Of a stretch of 12,909 nucleotides of DNA, positions 1-7,670 are shown one piece after another. How positions within the stretch are numbered: position 1 is the stretch's first letter; each line of letters begins with the position of its first letter. Under the pieces are notes generated by a model, which did not search any database, was not told where the DNA came from, and was given only the letters and a program-made list of their open reading frames with translations. The position numbers and the translations under genes are program-made. Source of the stretch: Chloroflexota bacterium (GTDB taxonomy: Bacteria; Chloroflexota; Limnocylindria; Limnocylindrales; CSP1-4); the NCBI GenBank assembly GCA_013696945.1, contig JACCXQ010000122.1, positions 1 to 12,909 on the forward strand, given 5' to 3'.

Positions 1-1854
1 TCGACACGGGTATCCGGCGGCTGCCGGCCGGCACCGAGAACGAGCTCCAGCTGGGCGGCGGATACAACTGCGTCCCGGACGGTCGCGGAGGAACGGTCGA
101 CGCCACGGCATGGGCGGATGCCGACCCGCAGGGCCACGGCACCCATGTCGCGGGCATCGTCGGCGCGATCGATGACGCAGACGGCGTCGTGGGTGTCGCC
201 CCGGGCGCTCGTCTCTGGTCGGTGCGGGTCTTCGACGCGCAGCGGCGCGGCAGGAGTCATGGATCCTGTGCGCCATCGACTGGGTCACCGCGACCCGCTC
301 CGCCTCGCCACCGGCGGACGGCCCGGAGCCCATCGACGTCGTCAACATGAGCCTGCGCGGGAGTGGCTCCGACCGCCCGTGCAGCATCGACCCCACCGCG
401 CCGAGCACGGACCCCGAGCACGATGCGATCTGCCGTTCGGTGGCGGCCGGGATCACGTACGTCGTCGCGGCCGGCAACGACTCGACCGATGCGAGCCGCT
501 TCGTCCCGGCGGCGTACGAGGAGGTCATCACGGTCTCGGCTCTGGCCGATACCGACGGGCGCCGCGGCGGTTCGGGCCCGTTGACGTGCCTGACATCGGC
601 CGGGCGTGAGATCGACGACATCTTCGCGAAGTCCAGCAACCGCGGGCCTGACATCGACCTCATCGCGCCGGGTGCATGCATCCTGTCGCTGGCACGCGAT
701 CCGGCCGTGGCCGGGCCTGCCGGAGCGCCTCCTGGCACGAAGGTGATGAGCGGCACTTCGATGTCCGCGCCGACCGTGGCCGGGGCCGCGGCACGCTACC
801 TCGCGACCTACCCGGGAACGAGCCCGGCAGGGGTCCGCACCGCGCTCCGCGCCGCCGCGACGCTCGACTGGGCAGCGTCGACCGATCCCGACGGGGACCC
901 CGACCGCTTGCTCGACGTCGCCGGGGTCGACGGCCCAGTGGCGCTGGCACTCTGGTCGTCGCCGACCGAGCTCGCCTTCGGCAGCGGCGCGGCGGACGCC
1001 GCGGTGGCCGTCCACCTCACGAGGAGCGGCGGCTTCGACGGCACTGTGACGCTGACGGTCGAGGCACCCTCAGCGATCGGGGCGACGCTCGATGACTGGA
1101 CGCTGTCCGGGCTCGGCGGCGTCACGTCGACGCTTCATCTCTCCGTGGCTGCCGGCGCCGCGACCGGCGATCACGAGGTTCGCATCGATGCCGCCACGTC
1201 GACGGGTCTGACCGCAAGAACGACGCTCATCGTCCGCGTCGACCACGCTCCGCCGGTGCTCGTCGGTCCGCGACGGACGACCGCACAAGCGTGGCGAGCT
1301 ACACGCTGCGACAGTCCGTCGATGGCGGTCCGTGGCTCGGGGTCACACTCCCCGACGGGCTCGCCACGTCCGTGACGCGCACCGCGGAGCTCGGTCGCGA
1401 CTACCGGTTCAGGGTGGCGGCCGACGATGGTGCGGGAAACGCCGCGCAGTCGACGACCGATCCCCTTCGCGCGCGACGGCGGGAGTCGACTTCATCGCTG
1501 ATCCAGACCAGCGCGGGATGGAAGACGGTGGCCGTCTCCGAAGCCTCGGGAGGCAGCCTGCTCCGCTCCAAGCTGCCAGGCGCGGCCGCGAGCATCACGT
1601 TCACCGGGCGGAGCGTCGCATGGGTGGCCGGTGTCGGGCCGGGCGCGGGCCGCGCGCGGATGATGGTGGACGAGGTGGACGCCGGCGTCGTCGATCTCGG
1701 CGCTCCGGCCGGCGGGTCGCGGCGCCTCGTCTTCGTCCGATCCTGGGAGACAGACGCGCGACACCGGATCGAGATCGTGGTCCTCGACGGGTCGGTCCGC
1801 CGGCCGGTGACCATCGACGCGTTCGTGGTGCTTCGGGGCGTCGCCGGGAGCTAG
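1..1854 (+). pseudogene. Subtilisin-like serine protease (peptidase S8), 5' truncated by the window and split by two frameshifts
   Basis: This is a secreted-type subtilase that would hydrolyse peptide bonds with an Asp-His-Ser triad. The reading frame changes twice. Frame 3 (bases 3 to about 250) carries the Asp motif DTGI at 3-14 and the His motif HGTHVAG at 135-155. Frame 2 (about 242 to about 1270) carries ESWILCAIDWV, the oxyanion Asn in AAGND (codon 476-478) and GTSMSAP with the catalytic Ser codon at 758-760. Frame 1 (about 1270-1854) carries the C-terminal modules. Left unshifted, frame 3 stops at 348-350 and frame 2 at 1373-1375, so no single frame contains the full triad. Each junction fits one missing base. 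Beyond the catalytic domain lie Ig/fibronectin-like beta-sandwich segments. The otherwise stop-free, motif-perfect segments suggest either a very recent pseudogene or an assembly error. The family call is firm; the broken status depends on sequence accuracy. Confidence 0.85.
1291..1854 (+). CDS. C-terminal beta-sandwich segment of the split subtilase, readable as its own frame
   Basis: This is the third-frame piece of the protease, listed separately because it stays open for 187 residues from an internal ATG. That ATG is probably not a real start, since the frame reads sensibly back to about 1270 (SATDDRTSVASYT). The first part, ASYTLRQSVDGG through YRFRVAADDGAGN, looks like a fibronectin type III-like fold. 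The second part, from SAGWKTVAVS to IDAFVVLRG, resembles the jelly-roll-like module with an ITFTGRSVAWVAGVGP core that ends many large secreted proteins of high-GC environmental bacteria. It would bind substrate or cell surface rather than catalyse; that role is inference. I see no signal peptide and no ribosome binding site. Its stop TAG at 1852-1854 overlaps the stop of the convergent GH3 gene. Confidence 0.6.
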   Translation: MASYTLRQSVDGGPWLGVTLPDGLATSVTRTAELGRDYRFRVAADDGAGNAAQSTTDPLRARRRESTSSLIQTSAGWKTVAVSEASGGSLLRSKLPGAAASITFTGRSVAWVAGVGPGAGRARMMVDEVDAGVVDLGAPAGGSRRLVFVRSWETDARHRIEIVVLDGSVRRPVTIDAFVVLRGVAGS

Positions 1855-3152
1855 CCCTCGCAGCCGGGCTCCGGATCGAGCTGGTCACCCAGCACCCCGA
1901 AGCGGGCCTTCGCCGACAGCACGTGCCGCGCCGCCTCGACGACGCGGTCTCGGCTCAATGCGCCGCTGCCCAGCGCCTGGATCAGCGCATCACGCATCAG
2001 GACCTGGCGGTCCAGGTCGCCGCCGATGATGAGCATGTCGACGCCCGCACCGATGGCCATGATCGCGGCCTCGCCCGGTTCGAACCCATCGGTGATGGCC
2101 GCCATCGCGGCGGTGTCGTCCGAGATGACGAGCCCTTCATACCCCAGCTGATCGCGCAGGATGCCGGTGAGGATGGGCTGCGACAGAGTGGCCGGGAGCC
2201 CGCTCGGATCGATGCGTGGCAGCGCGATGTGGGCGGTCATGATCGCAGCGATCCGCGTCTCGGGCGCGATGGCACGCTTGAACGGGACCAGCTCCACGTC
2301 GTTCAGCCGGCCACGGCCGAAGTCCAGCACCGGCAGGCCCAGGTGCGAGTCGACGCTCGTGTCGCCGTGGCCGGGGAAGTGCTTCCCGACGGCCAGGATC
2401 CCGCCCGCCTGAAGGCCGCGCACGTACGCCGATCCCAGCCGCGCGACCAAGCGTGGATCGGATCCATAGGATCGGTCCCCGATGACGGGGTTGTCCGGGT
2501 TCGTGTTGACGTCGAGGACCGGAGCGAGGTTCGCGTCGAAGCCCATCTCGCGCAGCTGCCTGGCGTGGGTCGCGCCACGCTCGCAGGCGTTCCCTTCCGT
2601 GGCGCCGTTCGAGGCGAACTCGAGATTCGACCCGACGTTCGTCACGTCCTCGATGCGCTGCACGGCGCCGCCCTCGTGATCGATCGCCTTGAGCAAGGGG
2701 ATGATCCCGGCCGCATCGGCGAGACCCTCGAGTCCCAGGTTGATGGCGGTCGCACGCTCGGCTCGGCTGGCATTGGCGATGAAGACGACGCCTCCCGGCC
2801 TGAGCCGATCGATCGCCTGCTGAGCCCCCTCCGCGCTCGTGCCGGACCAGCCGACGAGGAGCAACTGTCCGACAAGCTCCTCATCCGTGTCGAGCGCTGC
2901 CAGCGCGTCCTCGACTCGGTGGTCAGCGGTGGGCTCGGGTGACGGCGTCGCGGCGAGTCCATCGGAACCTGTCGGCGAGGCCGCTGGGGACCCGTCGGAC
3001 GGGGTCGGTCCGGTCGCGAGCGGGCCGGCGCTCGGGCTTCCCGGCGCGCCGCTCGGTGCCTGGGTCGGGGGCGCCTGCGCTCCGCAACCGAGCAGGGTCA
3101 ACGAGAGCCCGAACACGACGAGGAAGCGCGCGCGGCGGGCGTGGATGAGCAT
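1851..3152 (-). CDS. nagZ: Lipoprotein glycoside hydrolase family 3, NagZ-like beta-N-acetylhexosaminidase
   Basis: This 433-residue exo-glycosidase is predicted to remove terminal beta-linked N-acetylglucosamine, typically from peptidoglycan fragments. I chose the ATG at 3152 because it opens a classic lipoprotein signal: basic MLIHARRAR, a hydrophobic stretch, and lipobox LLGC with Cys23. A Pro/Ser/Gly/Thr-rich linker spans residues 24-76, and the GH3 TIM barrel follows from about 80 to 420. Visible motifs are KAIDHEGG (155-162), KHFPGHG (257-263), the DSH of the NagZ His/Asp dyad loop (268-270), and ISDD (343-346), which contains the expected aspartate nucleophile. The DSH loop separates NagZ-type enzymes from other GH3 beta-glucosidases. 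There is no C-terminal GH3 domain, as in one-domain NagZ. The predicted place is the outer face of the cytoplasmic membrane. No Shine-Dalgarno precedes the ATG; a TATCGT hexamer lies 18 bases upstream. The gene converges on the broken protease with interlocking stops. Confidence 0.88.
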   Translation of the reverse strand: MLIHARRARFLVVFGLSLTLLGCGAQAPPTQAPSGAPGSPSAGPLATGPTPSDGSPAASPTGSDGLAATPSPEPTADHRVEDALAALDTDEELVGQLLLVGWSGTSAEGAQQAIDRLRPGGVVFIANASRAERATAINLGLEGLADAAGIIPLLKAIDHEGGAVQRIEDVTNVGSNLEFASNGATEGNACERGATHARQLREMGFDANLAPVLDVNTNPDNPVIGDRSYGSDPRLVARLGSAYVRGLQAGGILAVGKHFPGHGDTSVDSHLGLPVLDFGRGRLNDVELVPFKRAIAPETRIAAIMTAHIALPRIDPSGLPATLSQPILTGILRDQLGYEGLVISDDTAAMAAITDGFEPGEAAIMAIGAGVDMLIIGGDLDRQVLMRDALIQALGSGALSRDRVVEAARHVLSAKARFGVLGDQLDPEPGCEG

Positions 3153-3170
3153 GTCGGTCACGGCGCCGAG

Positions 3171-3176
3171 ACGATA
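3171..3176 (-). promoter_or_regulatory. Putative -10 hexamer (TATCGT) for the GH3 lipoprotein gene
   Basis: On the minus strand TATCGT fits the TANNNT consensus and ends 18 bases before the ATG at 3152. A transcript starting about 7 bases downstream would have a leader of roughly a dozen bases, with no clear Shine-Dalgarno. I see no convincing -35 element. The call is weaker than for the TAGCAT sites elsewhere in the window. Confidence 0.35.
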
Positions 3177-3244
3177 GCGGCTCGTGGCGGGAGAGGTGTC
3201 GAGGACGCCTGGCAGGTCCGTCCCACCCATCCGGAGCGGTCGTG

Positions 3245-3250
3245 TAGCAT
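3245..3250 (+). promoter_or_regulatory. Putative -10 hexamer (TAGCAT) for the alpha-glucan phosphorylase operon, near-leaderless
   Basis: TAGCAT matches TANNNT and ends 8 bases before the GTG at 3259. A start of transcription 7-9 bases downstream would fall on or next to the start codon, giving a leaderless mRNA. This helps choose the GTG at 3259, since the upstream GTG at 3184 would lie ahead of the promoter. No -35 consensus is evident. Confidence 0.5.
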
Positions 3251-3258
3251 CCCCTATC

Positions 3259-5436
3259 GTGCTGTCCCGCCCGGAGATCGCGACGCTCCCGCCGGCGCCT
3301 CTCCGCCTTCCGGCACAGCTCGAGGGCCTGCGCCGGCTCGCGTACAACCTCTATTGGACCTGGCACCCCGAGCTGCGGACGCTGTTCATGCGCATCGACA
3401 AGCCGTCGTGGCAGCGCAACCGCAACCCCATCCCGCTCCTCCAGGTCCAGCGAGACTGGTCGGAGCTGCTCGATGACGCGGACTTCATGGTCGAGTACCG
3501 CACCCAGCTGGATCGCTTCGATGCCTACGTCGCGGGTGGCCATGACCAATGGTTCGAACGCCATCACGGCGGGGAGCTGAACGGCCCGATCGCCTACTTC
3601 TGCGCCGAGTTCGGCCTCCACGAGTCGCTGGGCATCTACTCCGGTGGACTCGGCGTCCTGGCCGGCGATCACTGCAAGGCAGCCTCGGACATGGCGCTGC
3701 CATTCGTCGCTGTGGGGCTCTTCTATCGTCGCGGCTACTTCCGCCAGACCATCGACGCCGACGGGCACCAGGAGCACGCCTACCCCGACTTCGACCCCAG
3801 CCGGCTGCCGCTCGAGCGGGTCGCGGATGAGGACGGCGGGCCGCTTCTCGTGCCGGTCGAGCTGCCCGGCCGGACGGTCCAGGTCGGCGTCTGGCTTGCG
3901 CGCGTCGGCCGGGTCCCGCTCCTCCTGCTCGACACGGACCTGCCCGACAACGAGGACGAGGATCGGCCCATCACGCACATCCTCTACGTCCGCGGCCGCG
4001 AGATGCGACTCCACCAGGAGCTGGTCCTCGGCGTCGGCGGCGTCCGTGCCCTGCGAGCGATCGGCGTGCAGCCGGGAGCGTGGCACCTCAACGAGGGCCA
4101 CTCGGCGCTGATGCTCGTGGAGCAGGCGCGCGAGCTCGTGGCGGAAGGCGTGCCGCTCGAGGAAGCGCTGGAACGTGTCCGGAGCGGCGCCGTATTCACC
4201 ATCCACACGCCGGTCTCGGCGGGCAACGAGCGATTCGACACGGACCTCGTGCGCCGCATCGTCGGTCCGATGGCCGAGCCCGTGAGGCTCGACCTCGACC
4301 GCATCCTGGAGCTCGGGCGAGGCTCGGACGGCGATACGACGCAGTTCGACCTGACGGCGTTCTCGCTTCGCCTGACGTCCCGCGCCAATGGGGTCAGCGA
4401 GCTCCACGCGACGACCGCCGATGCGACCTGGGGATCCGTGCCGCCGACGCCGATCCGCGCCATCACGAACGGGGTCCACCCGCCGACATGGATCGGCCGG
4501 CCCATGCTCGAGCTGATGAAGGAGCTCGGCGCCGACTTCGAGCGCCTCGAGGCAGAGCGCCGTCGCGACCGATTCTGGGAGCGGCTCGACAAGATCCCCG
4601 ATGCTCGGCTCTGGGAGGCGCATCAGCGCCAGAAGCGCGAGCTGGCGTGGTTCGCGCGCAACAGGCTCCGCGCGCAGTTCGCTCGTCACGGCGAGCCACC
4701 GACGGTCCTGGCCGGGTTGGAAAGGTCACTCGAGCCCGACACGCTGACGATCGGATTCGCACGTCGGTTCGCCACCTACAAGCGCGCGGCGCTCCTGTTC
4801 GCCGACGAGGAGCGGCTCGCGAAGCTCCTGCACGACCCTGATCGCCCGGTGCAGATCGTCTTCGCCGGCAAGGCGCACCCCGCCGACCGCCCCGGCCAGC
4901 GCGTCATCCAGGACATCTTCTCCAAGAGCCGCTCGCCGAGCCTCGCCGGGCGCGTCTTCATCCTCGAGGATTACGACATCCGGGTCGCCCGCTACCTGGT
5001 CCAGGGCGCCGATGTGTGGCTCAACAACCCGCGCCGGCCGCTGGAGGCGTCAGGTACGAGCGGCATGAAGGCGGCCATGAACGGCCTCATCAACTGCTCC
5101 GTCCTCGATGGCTGGTGGGACGAGGGGTATACCGGCGATAACGGGTGGGCGATCGGCGGGCGCGAGACGCTGGTCGACGAAGGCGCCCAGGACTGGGCCG
5201 ACGCGCAGGACCTCTACGGGCTGCTCGAGCAGACGATCATCCCCACCTACTACGACCGTGGGCCGAATCGCCTGCCCAAGGCGTGGCTGGCGCTGATGCG
5301 CAGGTCGATCGCCTCGACGATCTGGCGTTTCTCCACGAGCAGGATGCTCGAGCAGTACAGCGAGCAGCTCTACCTGCCAGCGGCGCAGCAGGAGCGCGCC
5401 GAGCTAAGGGCCACGGTCGCCGCACTCGCCGACTGA
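3259..5436 (+). CDS. glgP: Alpha-glucan (glycogen/maltodextrin) phosphorylase, GT35, DUF3417-containing type
   Basis: This cytoplasmic PLP enzyme uses phosphate to release glucose-1-phosphate from alpha-1,4-glucans. With the GTG at 3259 it is 725 residues, typical of the short prokaryotic branch (Thermus/Thermotoga-like). The N-terminus, LRRLAYNLYWTWHPE, is the DUF3417 signature. It is followed by AEFGLHESLGIYSGGLGVLAGDH (about 116-138), LNEGHSALM (277-285), IHTPVSAGNERF (315-326), RRFATYKRA (about 502-510) and EASGTSGMKAAMNG, in which K604 (codon 5068-5070) is the expected PLP lysine. All key motifs are present. The in-frame GTG at 3184 would add 25 Arg/Gly/Ser-rich residues unlike the family start and lies upstream of the TAGCAT hexamer, so I reject it. 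The stop is followed after 32 bases by the GH57 gene on the same strand. The pair is probably co-transcribed for glucan turnover. Confidence 0.95.
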   Translation: MLSRPEIATLPPAPLRLPAQLEGLRRLAYNLYWTWHPELRTLFMRIDKPSWQRNRNPIPLLQVQRDWSELLDDADFMVEYRTQLDRFDAYVAGGHDQWFERHHGGELNGPIAYFCAEFGLHESLGIYSGGLGVLAGDHCKAASDMALPFVAVGLFYRRGYFRQTIDADGHQEHAYPDFDPSRLPLERVADEDGGPLLVPVELPGRTVQVGVWLARVGRVPLLLLDTDLPDNEDEDRPITHILYVRGREMRLHQELVLGVGGVRALRAIGVQPGAWHLNEGHSALMLVEQARELVAEGVPLEEALERVRSGAVFTIHTPVSAGNERFDTDLVRRIVGPMAEPVRLDLDRILELGRGSDGDTTQFDLTAFSLRLTSRANGVSELHATTADATWGSVPPTPIRAITNGVHPPTWIGRPMLELMKELGADFERLEAERRRDRFWERLDKIPDARLWEAHQRQKRELAWFARNRLRAQFARHGEPPTVLAGLERSLEPDTLTIGFARRFATYKRAALLFADEERLAKLLHDPDRPVQIVFAGKAHPADRPGQRVIQDIFSKSRSPSLAGRVFILEDYDIRVARYLVQGADVWLNNPRRPLEASGTSGMKAAMNGLINCSVLDGWWDEGYTGDNGWAIGGRETLVDEGAQDWADAQDLYGLLEQTIIPTYYDRGPNRLPKAWLALMRRSIASTIWRFSTSRMLEQYSEQLYLPAAQQERAELRATVAALAD

Positions 5437-5453
5437 GCGGCGAGCCACCCGAC

Positions 5454-5460
5454 GGAAGGG
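5454..5460 (+). promoter_or_regulatory. Strong Shine-Dalgarno (GGAAGGG) for the GH57 gene
   Basis: GGAAGGG lies 8 bases before the ATG at 5469 in the 32-base gap after the phosphorylase stop. It fixes the GH57 start. It also contrasts with the lack of any ribosome binding site ahead of the first gene of this operon. Confidence 0.75.
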
Positions 5461-5468
5461 ACCGACCG

Positions 5469-7664
5469 ATGACCCCGCGCGTCTCACTCGCCCTCGTCCT
5501 CCACAACCACCAGCCCGTCGGCAACTTCGGATGGGTGTTCGAGGAGGTCTGGGAGAAGGCGTACCTGCCGATGATCGCGGCCCTCGAGCGTCATCCCTCT
5601 GTCCGGGTCGGGCTCCACTACACCGGCCCGCTCCTCGACTGGCTGACCGCCGAGAAGCCGGACACTATCGAGCGGATCGCCGCGCTCGCGTCGCGCAAGC
5701 AGGTCGAGCTCCTGGGCGGCGGCTGGTACGAACCGATCCTCGCGGCTCTCACCGTCGCGGATCGCCACGGCCAGCTCGTTCGCATGGCTGACGAGATCGA
5801 ACGCCGGTTCGGACAGAGGCCTCGTGGCGCGTGGCTCGCAGAACGTGTCTGGGAACCCTCGCTCGCCTTCGATCTGGCCCAGGCCGGGTACGAGTACACG
5901 ATCGTCGATGACAATCACCTGCGGAACGCAGCCATCCCCGACGAGCGGATGTGGGGCACGTACATCGTCGACGACCAGGGCAGGAAGCTGACCGTGTTCG
6001 CCACGGAGCAGGGTCTTCGATACACCATCCCGTGGCGCCCCGTGCCGGAGACCATCGAGCACCTGCAGCGGCACGTGACCGAGGACGGGCGGCTGCTCGG
6101 CACTATGGGCGATGACGGCGAGAAGTTCGGCGCGTGGCCCGAGACGTTCGAGCACTGCTGGGGCCGCATGGGCTGGGTCGAGACCTTCTTCGAGGCGCTC
6201 GAGCGTGAGTCGGGATGGCTGCGCACCGTCCAGCCTGCCACGTGGCTCGACAGCGAGCCGCCGCTCGGTCGGGTTGCGATCCCCACGAGCTCATACGTCG
6301 AGATGACCGAATGGGCGCTGCCGCCCGACGACGCACTCGTCTTCCACCGCGTGCTTGCCGAGGCCAGGGAGCGGCACGACCCGTCGGCGGCATACCTGCG
6401 CGGCGGGACGTGGCGGGCGTTCCAGTCGCGCTACCGGGAGATCAACGACCTCCACAAGCAGATGCTCCGCGTGTCGGCCAAGGTGCGCACGATGCCGCCC
6501 GGTGAGCAGCGCGAGCGCGCGCTCGACCACCTGTACCGCGGGCAGTCGAACGATGTCTACTGGCACGGCCTTTTCGGTGGCGTCTACCTGGCCGACCTGC
6601 GCGTGGCGGCGCTGGCTGAGCTCATCGCGGCCGAGGACCTCGCTGACGGCGGACGCATCCCGACCGAGCTCGCCGACCACGACCTCGACGGGCTCGACGA
6701 GGTGCTCCTGGGCGGACCAGGCCAGTCGCTGTTGGTGGACCTCGCGGAGGGAGCTGGCGTGGGTGCCTGGGACCTGCTTGCGACGCGGGTGCCACTCATG
6801 TCGGTCATGCGGCGCCGGCCCGAAGCCACACACGTGCAGCTGACCGCCGCGGCCGGCGCTACGACGATCGCGACCGCGCCGGCGGCGCCCGCGTCGATGC
6901 CGGGCGATCCGGTCGGGCCGACGAGTCCGCATGCTGCTCTGGTCGTCAAGGAATCTGGGCTGGAGCGGCTGCTGACCTATGACCGGCACGAGCGCCGGGG
7001 TGGTCTCGTACGCCTGCTCGGCACTGGCGAGTCGGAGGCGATGGGTCCCGAGGAGCTCGCGCTGGATCGCTTCGTCGAGTGCGCCGATACGGTCGACGCG
7101 CCGTTCGATGTCGTGGAGCTGAGCGATGATCGACTCGTCGCGCGGCGCCATGCGACACTCGTCACGGCTGGCGAGCGAGTCCCCGTCACCATCACGAAGG
7201 GCCTGCTGCTGGGCGGGGAGAGGCTGACCCCATCGCTCGAGGCCTGGGTAGAGATCCATGCACCGGAGGCGCCGCCGACCCGCGTCGAGCTGGACATCGA
7301 GTGGCCCTTCAACATGCTCGGTGGCGGGGGCAACCCGCAGGCCTGGTACTCCGTGCCGGTGGCGCCCGGAGGTCCGGAGGGGAGATCGCAACACGACGGT
7401 CGGGGCGACGCGCGTGGGGTCGAGAGATCGCGGTTCGGCAACGATCACCTCGGCGTCGAGGTGACGGCAAGCCTGACGCCCGCAGGTCGCGTGACCTGGT
7501 ATCCCATCGAGACCGTCTCCAGCTCGGAAGGCGGCTTCGAGCGCATCTACCAGGGCAGCAGCCTGCACCTGCGCTGGCCGGTCACGTTGGGCGAGGGGGT
7601 GGCGCGCGTGGCCGTGTGCTTCGAGATCCACCAGACCCACGATCGGGGAGCCATCGCGGGCTGA
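5469..7664 (+). CDS. Glycoside hydrolase family 57, alpha-amylase / 4-alpha-glucanotransferase type
   Basis: This 731-residue retaining enzyme acts on alpha-1,4-glucans, by hydrolysis or by transfer of glucan segments. All five GH57 conserved regions are visible: HNHQP (12-16), GGGWYEP (83-89), WLAERVWEP (122-130) with the likely nucleophile E125, MGDDGEKFG (213-221) with the likely acid/base D216, and YVEMTEWALP (276-285). By family knowledge this pattern matches Thermococcus litoralis 4-alpha-glucanotransferase and Pyrococcus 'amylase', not the GH57 branching enzymes. A middle helical domain (about 290-440) is followed by an Ala/Pro-rich linker (about 457-488). A C-terminal beta-sandwich comes next, with LLTYDRHERRG and DIEWPFNMLGGGGNPQAW. 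It is longer than the roughly 650-residue archaeal enzymes because of this linker and a Gly/Arg-rich insertion around 635-655. There is no signal peptide, so it is cytoplasmic. Paired with the phosphorylase, it would reshape limit dextrins. Hydrolase versus transferase cannot be told from sequence. Confidence 0.92.
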   Translation: MTPRVSLALVLHNHQPVGNFGWVFEEVWEKAYLPMIAALERHPSVRVGLHYTGPLLDWLTAEKPDTIERIAALASRKQVELLGGGWYEPILAALTVADRHGQLVRMADEIERRFGQRPRGAWLAERVWEPSLAFDLAQAGYEYTIVDDNHLRNAAIPDERMWGTYIVDDQGRKLTVFATEQGLRYTIPWRPVPETIEHLQRHVTEDGRLLGTMGDDGEKFGAWPETFEHCWGRMGWVETFFEALERESGWLRTVQPATWLDSEPPLGRVAIPTSSYVEMTEWALPPDDALVFHRVLAEARERHDPSAAYLRGGTWRAFQSRYREINDLHKQMLRVSAKVRTMPPGEQRERALDHLYRGQSNDVYWHGLFGGVYLADLRVAALAELIAAEDLADGGRIPTELADHDLDGLDEVLLGGPGQSLLVDLAEGAGVGAWDLLATRVPLMSVMRRRPEATHVQLTAAAGATTIATAPAAPASMPGDPVGPTSPHAALVVKESGLERLLTYDRHERRGGLVRLLGTGESEAMGPEELALDRFVECADTVDAPFDVVELSDDRLVARRHATLVTAGERVPVTITKGLLLGGERLTPSLEAWVEIHAPEAPPTRVELDIEWPFNMLGGGGNPQAWYSVPVAPGGPEGRSQHDGRGDARGVERSRFGNDHLGVEVTASLTPAGRVTWYPIETVSSSEGGFERIYQGSSLHLRWPVTLGEGVARVAVCFEIHQTHDRGAIAG

Positions 7665-7670
7665 GGCCGC

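Noticed and set aside
230..1290. Programmed ribosomal frameshifting in the subtilase
   Set aside because: I see no slippery heptamer at either junction, and two such events in one protease gene would be without precedent that I know. Error or decay is simpler.
1332..2942. Long open frame on the plus strand (536 codons) spanning the protease end and opposite the GH3 gene
   Set aside because: It is antisense to a GH3 gene with full motifs, its translation is Arg/Asp/Gly-rich with no family features, and such shadows are expected at this GC content.
3153..3347. Upstream start (ATG 3347) for the GH3 gene
   Set aside because: It would bury the lipoprotein signal 65 residues in and run antisense into the phosphorylase start. 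ATG 3152 directly opens the signal peptide.
2923..4689. Long minus-strand open frame (588 codons) opposite the phosphorylase
   Set aside because: It is a shadow of glgP. The translation has biased composition and no motifs, and it also overlaps the GH3 coding start.
6291..7640. Minus-strand open frame (449 codons) opposite the GH57 gene
   Set aside because: It is a GC-driven shadow in a codon-locked phase opposite a well-supported enzyme gene, with no domain seen.
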